From: Spirodela intermedia | Lineage: Eukaryota; Streptophyta; Magnoliopsida; Alismatales; Araceae | Assembly: GCA_902729315.2 (NCBI GenBank) | Contig: LR746280.1 | Location: 1,542,501-1,606,500, forward strand | Reading direction: 5' to 3' | DNA: 64,000 nucleotides | In this document: piece by piece, positions 22,236 to 33,094 of the stretch | Position numbering within the stretch: the stretch's first letter is position 1 | Layout: the number at the start of each line of letters is the position of its first letter | The notes under the pieces: model-generated | Database searches by the model: none | Seen by the model: the letters and a program-made list of their open reading frames with translations, nothing else | What the model was told of the DNA's origin: nothing | Made by a program: the position numbers and the translations under genes

Positions 22236-23234
22236 AGTGGCTGTTATGTAAGATATTTTTTTATCAATCAACATCAAATGTTTGGGAGTTGACAATTTTT
22301 TTGATGCTTTATTTTAAGGAGAATATATTACAATTTGGGTCATCCACCTCTATTTTACCTAAAAATCTAATTAAGAGTCTTAGTTAAACAAGTCAAATTT
22401 CAGATGGGATCAACCAACAAAATTAAGAGAAAAAGATGTGGTAACATATATGAGAATGTTATGACTAGTTTGCTAATATGTATACACCTTTCACTTCTTA
22501 GTTTCTCATAATGACTTGCTTATAGTATGATGCCATAGTCATATAATTACAAAGAGAATGTTAATGCTGCCCAAATACGTTTCCATAGGTAGATAATGAT
22601 ACAAGTTAAGTATTTTTCTAACTTTCGAGAGGATTCACAAGGGGTAGAGACACCATAGGAAGAAAGTTGTAGTCAAAGAAGATTGGGACTATGTCTATGA
22701 CAATATCAGTTCAAGATTTTCTAGCCCAAATCTCAAGTCCATGCTAAGAAACCCATTCATACATGAGTTCAACTTTGATTATGTACAAACACCATAGTAA
22801 CTAAAATAGAGCATTTATAACCTGAAGCATGATGGAAAGTTTAGAGTGATGAAAACCAAGGACGTGGGGGAGGCTCAAAGAAGGGTTTGAGTTAGGTCTG
22901 ATGTAGATTGGATGGGGATCCCAAGAAATACAAACCATCAAGGCTAACATTAGTGTTTGGACAATTGGGAAAAAAAAGAAGCTATAGTAAATGGAGGTCT
23001 ATGAATTGAAGAATTGTCTACAGCAAGATAACTTCAGTCAGTTATCTATTGGGCCTATAGGCTTTGAATGTGAGATATCAGCTGTTCTCATGTGAGCTCT
23101 CCATTGCTGCCAAGGAATCCAACAGTGGAGTCTAGTGGTGCTGTCCTCTCTGATATTGGCAAAAGTACTTGTGTAGCGCCAATCACTACTGTGGTATGTA
23201 TACTTGAGGTCCTCAACTCTTTTAGTAGTTCTTC
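22236..23234. other. About 1-kb unidentified insert within the kinase 3' flank
   Basis: The intact kinases' 3' flank runs straight from GAAGAAGCATTAA to GATCTTGCTCCAG within about 40 bp; here the two sides are about 1 kb apart. The insert has no recognisable domain. A short minus-strand frame near 23088-23290 is the only open stretch. I did not see terminal repeats or a target-site duplication. Confidence 0.55.
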
Positions 23235-23404
23235 TCTTCTCCTAGTGCTTAGTGAATTAGAAAAACAAAGATCTTGCTCCAGTTTATAACTAGTAAAATG
23301 ACAGAAAATAAAATAGTTCACGACAAGACAGAAAGATGGAGTTGTGTTCTTAATTGAGATATTAATGAGGAATATGTGAAATGTCATATTTAAGTCATTT
23401 GAAT
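23235..23404 (+). repeat. Second piece of the kinase 3' flank
   Basis: This piece matches 33490-33620 and 43990-44090: GATCTTGCTCCAG, ACTAGTAA, AAATAGTTCACGA, GACATTAATAAGAAATGTGGGAAATG-like blocks in the same order. It continues the relic at 21391-22235 after the unidentified insert. Confidence 0.75.
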
Positions 23405-24480
23405 AAGGTATGCTGGAGGTTCTAGTGCCTCTACCTCTTCATCTTTGCACACCAGATACATATCTATCATAAATGCCGAACTTTTACGTACCTCACGTTT
23501 CAAGGCCTTCAAAGATATGCCTAATTTGCATAAGGTAAGTTTGTCTTTTAAGACTTGCATGGTGCCTCCTATCTTGAACTTAATTGTAATTTTCTCAAAT
23601 CACTTTATCAACTACAACCACTATATCTTGACGATGATGATGATGGTGCCCAGCTGCAATAGAAGGGAGCATTTTGTTATTGTGAGTTTTTGCATCTCTA
23701 AGGGTATCTACTTGAGATTCCTTTGTCATGGATAGCTAACCATTGTCTCCCATGACCATGTCATAATTCAACATCACTATCAACATGAATTTTAGGCCTT
23801 CCATAAGCTCTAATATGATCTAATTGTGGATGACCCTAAAATCTCTTAGAATCATGAATGCTGTGGACCCACAATGTATTTGAACTTCATGGTCTGAAGT
23901 TTGGTGAGTCCCATGACTAAAATGAGGGAGAGTTCCACATGTTTTAGTACCCTCATTTCTTCTCCAATATCTTTTCCATATAGGAGTTCCTCATTTATTT
24001 CATCCTCTGCATCTCCATCTAGATCTCAATCATCTTGAAACACCAATAATATATGTAATTCTTGTTTACATATACATGCTAGGTCATATTTCTCATCACA
24101 AGAAAAACATATATCTTATGTCATGTTTGCTTGTAGTTATGCCTCTGTAAATTGTAATCATCTATTCTCTCCCCTACAAAGACTTCTACATTATAAAATT
24201 ATGTTTCCATGCATCCTTGGACCCATGTAAGTCTTTTATAGTGTGGTGGAGCAATGGCCCTTTTGTTATCAGAACATCTCTTTTGCCCCAACTCAGAATT
24301 TTTGGTTCCTCCTCCTTTCAAGAAAGAATTTACTCCTTGGACATTAGATTTCACTTGCCTTTGGCCCCCAGCCTTCTGCACACCCAAGTGAACTTGTCTC
24401 TCTTCCACCAATTGTGGCATCTCCACAATTACATTTAGGCCAATAGGATTGAGCATGCTAATCATGGTCATGATTTTTGG
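23405..24480 (-). mobile_element. Ty3/gypsy gag zinc-knuckle and protease remnant, copy 2
   Basis: Minus-strand reading from 24471 gives a gag-like run with LKPKIM, PQLVEERQVHLG and IAPPHYKRLTW. These match the gypsy pattern of a leucine-rich gag tail followed by PxKRLT before the zinc knuckle. Next comes CFSCDEKYDLACICK, a CCHC knuckle whose His is replaced by Ala, then an acidic Asp/Glu stretch and MRVLKHVELS, as expected before the protease. Stops and shifts show it is dead. The part 23405-24050 is a diverged copy of 20700-21390. Confidence 0.78.
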
Positions 24481-25548
24481 TTTAAGTCCTCAATAAAAGT
24501 ACTTAAATCAATTCTGGTTGATTTTAGATTAAAACTTAATCCTTCCTACATAAAATAATTTTTTTGACTCCTAATAATATGTCTAATGCTTTTTGACTAC
24601 CACATAATTTATCATAATATAATTTTAAATAAAAAATATTTTCTAATTTAATATATTTTTCTTTGGACTATTTTAATTATGCATTCATGTCATTATTCTT
24701 TTCCTTAAGTTTATGATTCTTTGAACTTAATTCATATATTATACTCGCATGCACAGTATAACTCATGGCTGAATTAGACGAATCTATTTTGGATCTTTCA
24801 CTCATATGTTTATCATCATTTTTTTAATTTTTAAATGTCAAGAAAATTATATTCTGATATTGTTTGGTAACAATGGATAATGTTTTCCTAATAAGTGTTT
24901 CTTTGTCCTTCCTATCAAGTATGCTCCTAAGATTTTCTTTTTCTTTCTCTAGTCTTTCAGCTAAGGTTGTATTGTGTCTATTTTTGTGTTCAAAAACTTT
25001 GATTGAATCTTTAGGTGTCTGATTTTCTTTTATATAACTTTTAGCTTATGTCTAATAATTTCGAATGTATCCATTAATTCATCAAAATATTCTTGCAACT
25101 AATCTCCAAATGTAGAGTCAGAATCATATACCTCTAAAGATTTAACCATTAATCAAAGATTTTCTTTTTCTTAACTTCCTTTGTCTGTGCTATAATCACT
25201 ATCACTCCATGTTACCTCAAATTGTTCCTATATTTTATTTTCTATATCACAACTTGACACATGATTAAATTCAAAAATATTAATGATACTAAGTAAAATA
25301 TTTATTGTTCTCGTATTCGACGTTGAGGCTTTTTCCTCCATACACTCATCTGATGACTTTTATACACCATCTTTAATCATTTTTCATATCTTTGATCTTT
25401 GACATATGAAATGAATCATAACTCTAGTTTTCTAAAATACATAGTTGGTTCCATCAAACATAGGTGGTTTAAGATTAGAGGATTTGATTGTTTCACTAGC
25501 CATACAATCTACTCCTTGAGATGTTTTAGTACTTACCTATAAAGGTAA

Positions 25549-25560
25549 GCTCTGATACCA
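25549..25560 (-). other. Retroelement primer-binding site (initiator Met-tRNA)
   Basis: The minus-strand sequence TGGTATCAGAGC is the standard complement of the 3' end of initiator methionine tRNA used by plant copia elements. It lies two bases inside the LTR end, which defines the element's orientation and the LTR border. Confidence 0.88.
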
Positions 25561-25999
25561 ATTGTAAGTTCAAAAGGGGCTAAGTGAAACACTAAGAGGG
25601 GGGGGGAGAATTGGGTTTCTATTAATTTTTGTCAATTTTTATTTTCTATTAGTGTAGATATGCTAACATAGATTCTCTCATAACTCTCATGTTGGTGAGT
25701 CTTGATAGAGAGATGTGTAAATAATCGCTGGAGGGTTCACAAACTGTTTTCTTTTTATAGTATTCGTTCTCTAGTTATTTTTGTCTTAAAAAAGAGTTAG
25801 TTGATTTCAAGAATCTTGTCATTGTCTAGAATGCATGTCAACAACCTCTTCTGTTTTTCATACTTCAAAACTCTTTATTCATTCATCCATTAAATTTGAA
25901 ATTTGAATTTGAGATTCACTTCTTCTCAATGACCATTTTGTTGTTGAGGTCAAATCTATATAAGCATGTTTATCCATTGTTGCCTTCATGTAATCTACA

Positions 26000-26290
26000 A
26001 ATATGTTACCATCTAGATTCTAGGTTTGGAACTCATGGGAGACTTTGATATTTTATGATTTTCTAGATATACATGTTTAATGTGTCATTGTCTCCATATA
26101 TGCTACTAATGTATCACCATCCAAACTCAAAGTTCTAGACTCACGAGAGACTTTGATATTTCATAGTTTTTTAAATATTTCATTACGTAAGTTAATGATG
26201 TGTCACCGTCCAAATTCCAGGTTTGAGACTCAAGTATGACTTTAATATTTCATGATTTTTCATATATTTCCTCACGATGGTTGATATTAA
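26000..26290. repeat. Three diverged tandem units inside the copia LTR
   Basis: Three units of about 85-100 bp each contain a block like GACTTTGATATTTCATGATTTT preceded by ACTCA-GAG and followed by ATATAT and a CACCATCCAAA-type motif. Internal repeats of this kind are common in LTR U3 regions, where they can act as enhancers. Confidence 0.65.
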
Positions 26291-26347
26291 CCCTCATGAA
26301 CTCATGTATGGAATCTAGGGTGATGCATTTTGAGGTTAGTTCCAACA

Positions 26348-27329
26348 TATATATAAAATAGATTAATCTCAAGGATTAACTCCTTTGACTTGCTTGTTGG
26401 TCATAGGATATGATATCATTAATCATCATACATGAAATTAATAAATAAATTTTCATATTGTAATATCAGACCAGCGGTATCAACATATTGATGCGATTTT
26501 GATTTAACATCAAGAGCCATGCATGACCTCTCTAATGATGTTCTTTAGGAATTTTTTATCAAAGGAGTCAAACCTTAGATTGTGTAGAAATACATCTCTT
26601 AGAACCAGTTGGCCTTCACGCAATCATGAAAGTGACATAGTGTTGAAGATCGCAACTGAATGGTGTTTGATGTCTCCAACACTTCTACTGAGTGCCGCAG
26701 CACCCTTACCTCACTATTGACTTCATCTCACAGACTCTGAGCTCTAAGCACGGCAGGCACAAGGTTTATGCTATTCTTGTGATGATAAATATGTACCCGA
26801 CCACATCTACAAGTAAGAGCTACAAATTCTGCTTATCTCTAATGCATACACATCTCCTGATTTTCACCTTGAGGAGGTGGCATCCGCAGAGGGGAGTATT
26901 GAGGAACCCCATGAACACGATCATCATCCCACGAGAACCACTCCTCTATAGGCCACGGCCAGTGTTTCCAGAGCATCACCGATACAGGGGGAACCAAGAC
27001 GCCTCTACTCACCATATGTTCTCTCTCTCTGCTCTCTCTGCTCTGTCTCTCTCTCTCTCTCGATTCCCCTCATAGTTCCTTGAGTCCACTGTCCAAAGTC
27101 AGCTCGCCGCCTTACTCTTCTCCTTACGAGAGGCTAAGGTCACGAGGGCCTTTCTCTGGTTCTGTCGTCGCTTCTTCATCATCTACAGTGCCCAATCATC
27201 ACTTCTCCTTCTCTCACCTATCGTTTTATTCTCTCGTGTTACCGAGCATAAGAAAACCACTGATTATCTCATTTAGTTACTGTTCTAAAACCGGAGGTTC
27301 TACCAAGTTCTATCAGGAGTGATAAAACC
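26348..27329. other. Intergenic stretch, no recognisable gene
   Basis: Open frames at 26523-26720 and 26692-27075 (plus) have no similarity I recognise and lack convincing codon structure. A (CT)n tract lies at about 27020-27062. The GC content rises toward the receptor-kinase promoter. Confidence 0.4.
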
Positions 27330-27502
27330 ATCGCCATTCTTCATGTCCGACTTTGATCGAGTTCAATGCAAGCGATCGCACTCATGTAAAACACAGAAAG
27401 AGAAAGAAAGAGAGGCAGAGACGGGGGGGGCGGGTGAGAGGGGAGAGAGGGAGAGAGAAAGGAAGAGGGAAAAAGAAGAAGAAGAAGAAGAAGAAGAAGA
27501 GG

Positions 27503-27542
<40 letters not shown>

Positions 27543-28183
27543 CATATCTATTGGTCAAGATGCTCACCTCAGCTGTATTTAATCAAATCTTGGAGGAGTC
27601 GACAACTTCAGAGCGCGGCCTCGTTCACACTTAGAGTCTCATTAACTGGCTTTGCCCCGAAAGTCGTATCTTATTTTTGTCGTTACATGAGCATTCCATG
27701 CCTGTTTTCTTCGCATCTATCCACTCTTGCTCTCTAGGGCTTGGTTTTCTTTGTTCCTTTTCCGAGTTTTTTATCAAATGCGAGTCATATCCCAGACTGG
27801 GTTGGGCATGCATGACCTGGGCAATTTTAAGTCTTCCCTTATGCGTCGGGATCAACACGAGCCAAATGTCAACGAATAGAGCGGCTGGGTACTTGTTAAA
27901 ATCATTACTCAAAAGGAACTTTCGGTTGTGAAGACAATGCACGTTGACATAAAGAGAAGGAAAACGAATACCGAGATAATTAACGGCGATCAACAGCTGA
28001 CGACCTCTTCAGTGGGTGAATTTCCACCCCGGTGACGTTGACACACATATGGCAGCAGAAATAAGAGGATAGTAATGTCTCTAGCCACTGCAGCCTGCCT
28101 GCGGTTCCCACTTCTCAGGGGATCCCAAGAAACCCACATCGGGGAGGATGGTAAAGAAGGCCCCAGCGAAGGCGGCGGCGGCG
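27330..28183 (+). promoter_or_regulatory. Upstream region of receptor kinase 1 (duplicated segment)
   Basis: This segment is homologous to those at 37420-37880 and 38260-38900. Shared blocks include CATTCTTCATGTCC, CATGCAAGCGATCGCA, GACAACTTCAGAGCGCGGCC, ATCCCAGACTGGG and CCCCGGCGAAGGCGGCGG just before the start codon. It holds a long purine tract (GAA)n/(GA)n at about 27465-27540. As the region immediately 5' of an intact gene, it should contain its promoter and leader. Confidence 0.6.
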
Positions 28184-31100
28184 ATGGGGTCGAGCGTGCT
28201 GCTAGCCCTGTTATGCTTCCTTGCCCTGGGAGCGTTGCACGCCCAGTCAACTCAAGGTGACGAAACTTCTCTATCACGCCTCCAGACGGATCTCTGATCT
28301 TCGCGATAACGAATCAGTTGTATGGTCTTTGTAGGATTCATCAGCATAGACTGCGGTCTGGACTTAGACTCGAACTACACAGATGAGTTCACGCATATCT
28401 TCTACTCGCTTGACGACGGGTACGTCGACGGCGGCGTGAACATGGACATCCCCCGGGAACCCAACTTCAGCTCCCTCTCCCATAGGTATGGCAGCAGCCT
28501 GCAAGCTTGCGTTTATTTTAGACGATTTAAGCGACGTGGGATTTTTCCGACAGATATTTGAACTTGCGAATTTTCCCCAACGGGACTCGGAACTGCTACA
28601 CGATGGGGACTGTGAAGGAGGGAGTCAAGTACCTGGTGAGAGCCGGGTTCTTATACGGCAACTACGATGGCAAGAACCAGCCGCCGCAGTTCGATCTGTA
28701 CCTGGGCGTGAACCTCTGGCGGACGGTGAATACGCTGGCGGATGACGTTGTGACAGCGGAGATCATCGCCATCTCCCCTACAAACGTGTTGCAGGTCTGC
28801 CTGCTGAACACCGGCATGGGAACCCCCTTCATTTCTGTCCTGGAGGTGAGGCCCCTTCACGATTCCATGTACCCGCTCGTCAACGAATCCCAGTCGCTGG
28901 TCCTAAACAGGGGACGGGTCGACTGCGGCGGAAACGAAACCACCAGGTCAGAACACTTAATCTGTCTCCCTGAATCTCTCTCTCTCTTGCTGGACTAAAT
29001 ACGGCGACAGGTATCCAGTGGATCCTTACGACCGCATCTGGTTCGGCAACGTTACCCAGACGGGGTGGAGGACAGTAACGGCGAACGGGGACATCAACAG
29101 ACCGGAGGCAGACATATGGGTGGTGCCAGGGGAGATTCTGAGGACGGCGACCGAAGCCAAGAGCTTGGTCTTCCACTTCTCAGGTGGCCCACAGGAGAAG
29201 CTCTACCTGTTCTTATACTTCGCGGAGCTCCAGCAGCTCGGACCCAACGAGACGAGGGAGTTCAACGTACTCTCCGACGGTCAACTATTGCACGGAGCGT
29301 ACAGGCCAACATACCTGACTTTAGATGTTCTAGATAACTTACTGCCTGAGCCGCATAGTGTGAAAATGACGTATAACTTCACACTCGAGGCCACGGCAAA
29401 TTCTACCTTAGATCCTATGATCAACGCCCACGAGATCTACAGCTTGAAGCAACTGGAGGAGTCTCCCACCGACGCTCACGACGGTGAGTCGCCGTTTTTA
29501 CTCCACTCTTCCGGCTATGTGGGTTGAAGCTAGGATGACAGCTAAGCATTAAGCTCACTCTCTGCGTTGTCATTCTTGAATTCATTCCTTAATCAGGCAA
29601 TCATTTCAATAATCTTCTGCTCTATTCAGATCGCTTTCTTGATCCTTCTCTGTAGTGGTCGTCTTTTTCATTTCTTGAACAGGCAATGACTTCCCCGTTT
29701 AATGAATCAGGCCTGGCTTTAAACTCATGTTTTGTAATTTTTAGCTGGTCTTGGTCGTTGGTAATTCTTTTTTATAAATATTTATCTCTGGCTAAATTCT
29801 CCCCACATGAAAGTTTTCAAACACATCAATAAAGGCCTGTCCTTTTTCATTCAATCCCACACGTCCTGGGTTTAATTTCTGATCATTATGGCCAATGTGG
29901 TCAGCTCTATTGAAAAAACCACTATTTATGTCGACGTGACAGCTCAGGCGATGCTGAAGATTAAAGATTTCTACAAAGTGAAGAAGAATTGGCAAGGGGA
30001 CCCGTGCGTCCCCCGAAATCTGACGTGGGAACGGGTAAGCTGCCGCTACGACTCGAAGAACCCTCGGATCGTGTCTCTGTGAGTTACTTCTCCTCGGCGC
30101 GCAAGCCTGTCGTGTAGAACAACTTCGGTCATTGAGAGGTGCTGAAATTCCTTGCAGGAATTTGTCCCACAGTGCATTGGCAGGCGAAATTCATCCATTT
30201 ATAGTCGAACTCATGGCTCTACGGACTTTGTGAGTGTTCTTGACCTTGTCCCCTATTTCGAGGTGCATTAACTTGACTGGTATATTGAAATTTGACTGGT
30301 ATTTTTCCCCCTTTATATCCCAGGGACTTATCACATAATAATTTAACTGGAGAAATTCCTAGTGGTCTTGGAAAGTTGCCAAATCTTCAAGTCTTGTAGG
30401 TTTCTGAAACCCACCTGGCTTCGTCAGTGTAGAAATATGTTGACAGAAAAGTTAAAGATATTTTTTTTCTATTTTGCAGGAACCTGATAAACAACCAATT
30501 GACCGGAGTCATACCTCAAATTCTTTACAAAAAATCACAAAATGGCACACTCTCATTAAGGTTAGGTCTTTATCTAGATGCATCTTGAACTATGGTCAAG
30601 CAAAGGATTTGAAACTAATTATATCTCCCAAGAAATTTAACTCATTGCCACATGACCGACAGCTTATATGACTTTTAACTATTTCTTCAAATGTTTAACC
30701 TGTTCGTTGGTCTCCAAGGTGGATGTTTTCCGAATTATGGGCAGCTACAAGTCAAAAAATAAAGAAAAAAGGGATCGAAATTCCACGAAACCTATCAATT
30801 CTGTCAATGTCACGAATTAGCGAGATCAAATGCGACCATACCAGACCCAAGAAAAAACCATATTTGTTACATTTTTATTTACATGATTAGAGAGTTACAA
30901 GAAATGAGGAAGATGTTTAAGGAGAACTTGAAGGTTAATCTAGTACTAAATTTAACCTTTTTTATTTTAAAATTTACGAGAAATGGAGAGACATGATAAC
31001 CTCTGTTCGAAAAATTATTACACAAGAAAAAAAATTATAAACTCATGATAAACGGTCAGGTAGGAGAATTTTTTCCTTTTCGTATTTTTTTAATGGTGCA

Positions 31101-33094
31101 ATGATTTTTAATACAGCCAAATTTGGATCAAGCAATAAAAGGACCTTTTTCCATTTGAGGAATGTGATACCTTAGGAGATATTCGAATATTAAAAATTAA
31201 TTCTTATGGTTGTACTTTATGCTCCATGCGTTTAACAGGATTTAAGCACTAAAACTTCGTGTTTTTCCCTTAAAAACTGCAGCACTGAGGGCAACACACA
31301 ACTTTGCAACAATACGATTTCATGTAAAATAATAGGTGGAAAAAAGAAGAATATCGTTCCCATTGCAGTAGGAGTATCAGTATCTGCCATTGTTCTCTTG
31401 GGAATATTTATCCTGGTTTGGAGACTGAAAGGAAGAAAGAGAGGCACCGTACAAAGTGCACCTCATGGTATGACCATATTCTTATGCTGTTCTTAATATT
31501 TACTTTACTCAATAGTGGAATACCCAATTAGGATCCTCTTGATATATTTCTGACATAATTATTTCTTCAGCGCCAGGGATACCTAGTGAAAATTCAAGAG
31601 ACAGCATAGATCCTCAAGCCAAAAGGCAACAACATGATTTGAATATGGAGAACCATCAGTTCTCATTTTTAGATATCGTAAAGATAACTGGAAACTTTAA
31701 GCGTATGATAGGCAGAGGAGGCTTTGGAATTGTCTACCATGGGTTATTGAATGACGGAAGAGAAGTAGCAGTAAAGATGATTTCCAAATCTTCCCAAGGA
31801 GAAAAAGAGTTTCATGCAGAAGTAAGCCATAATCATGGAGATGGGAAATGACTACAATATTGATATTTTTTCTTACTTTCTTTGGATAAATCTTTAAGTC
31901 ATACACTACCGTCATCATAATGGGTATCTTTGAATTTCAGGTCCAAATCCTGTTGAGGGTCCACCATAAAAATCTTGTGTATTTGCTGGGGTATTGTGAT
32001 GACAGGAATAATCTAGCACTTGTTTACGAGTACATGCAGAAAGGCTCCCTTGCAGATTTTTTATCAGGTTTCTATATAAAAAATTAATGCTCTAGATCTT
32101 TTTAATATTTTTGTAGTTTCCTAAAAAAATTATCTTGTAGGAGAAATCTCTCTCTCTTTCTCTCTCTCTCTCTCTTCCTCTCTTTGTGTGGCTCACTCGA
32201 TGTGTATGTTGAACACACGTTTACATGGAAACAGGTAACAAAGAAGACATTGGACTAAATTGGAGCATGCGACTCAAAATAGCACTAGATGTGGCTCAGG
32301 GTACCCATATTTCGAAATAGTTTATATAAATATACACATATTTACTTTTTCGTCTCCCAATTGAGACACTACTGATAAAATCTTCGCTTGCAGGACTTGA
32401 CTACTTGCACAGCTTCTGCAAGCCATCCATAGTTCATAGAGATGTAAAGACAGGAAACATTCTATTAAATGCAAAACTTGAAGCCAAATTAGGAGATTTT
32501 GGGTTATCTAAGCTATTTTCTCATGAAGATGCCACCCATATATCAACTGCAGTTGCTGGCACTTCAGGATATCTCGATCCAGAGTATGTCAGGTTTTTCA
32601 ACTTCATTACAAGTAATAATTACCGCAAAAAATAATATATCTGAAGAACTCAGCGTAATTTTGACATCTTTCATTACAGGTACTATCAAACATATAGACT
32701 GACCGAGAAGAGTGATATCTACAGTTTCGGAATCGTCCTATTGGAGATTATATCTGGCAAGTCTCCAATCAGCCGTGACCCACAAAGTGCTCCAATAGTG
32801 TCATGGGTGCAGTCTAGACTCGAAAGAGGAGATATATCCAGCATAGCCGACCAAAGATTGAACAATGGTTATGATCTTAATTCTATATGGAAAGCAGCAG
32901 AGGTTGCCATGGCGTGTGCATCGCCTACATCGAGCTGTAGACCGAAAATGAGTGAAGTAGTTGCGCTACTGAAGGAGTGCTTGGAATCTATAGCTTCGCA
33001 TGACATATCAGGGAGTTTCAGCGTGGAGAGGTCAAATTCAAATTATACTGGGCCTACTGTTTTTTATTCAAGCACAATCCCATCAGCAAGGTAA
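28184..33094 (+). CDS. Malectin-like LRR receptor kinase 1 (LRR-I family)
   Basis: Fourteen exons join in frame (28184-28256, 28335-28485, 28554-28946, 29011-29483, 29943-30078, 30158-30229, 30324-30395, 30480-30560, 31283-31467, 31571-31821, 31941-32067, 32235-32300, 32394-32592, 32680-33094), giving 897 aa. Order: signal peptide, malectin-like ectodomain (starts GFISIDCG; has [21 protein letters not shown]) to about residue 360, NWQGDPCVP, three LRRs with one exon each, a membrane span at about 503-525, and a kinase. The kinase has the P-loop [21 protein letters not shown] (RD type), DFG and a YLDPEY activation segment, so it is expected to be active. The usual [10 protein letters not shown] reads [10 protein letters not shown] here. 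Relatives act at the plasma membrane in immunity, growth or symbiosis; the ligand is unknown. An in-frame upstream ATG at 28148 exists but has no counterpart in copy 2. Confidence 0.9.

Larger units (their letters stand above)
24481..26347 (-). mobile_element. Ty1/copia 5' LTR, primer-binding site and gag (truncated)
   Basis: On the minus strand a copia element begins with an LTR whose inner end is at 25563 (+ strand TGTAAG..., minus ...CTTACA). It is followed by a primer-binding site and then gag starting MASETIKSSNLKPPMFDGTN at about 25505. This is the typical UBN2-type start, with a TAG where the family has the Trp of NYxxW. A later stretch (CGSQKALDILLGVKK, near 24590) matches the coiled GS..LxxLLGxQ end of plant copia gag. 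No pol domains follow; the element stops at about 24480, abutting gypsy gag. The outer LTR end is inferred at 26347 (minus TGTTGGAACTAACC), with 26485 as an alternative. Confidence 0.78.

Noticed and set aside
27319-27634. Arg/Glu- and Lys-rich open frames
   Set aside because: Produced by the purine tract at 27465-27540; no recognisable protein.
28148-28183. Upstream in-frame ATG giving a 12-residue extension to receptor kinase 1
   Set aside because: The paralogue has a stop codon in the corresponding leader, and starting at 28184 gives a cleaner signal peptide.
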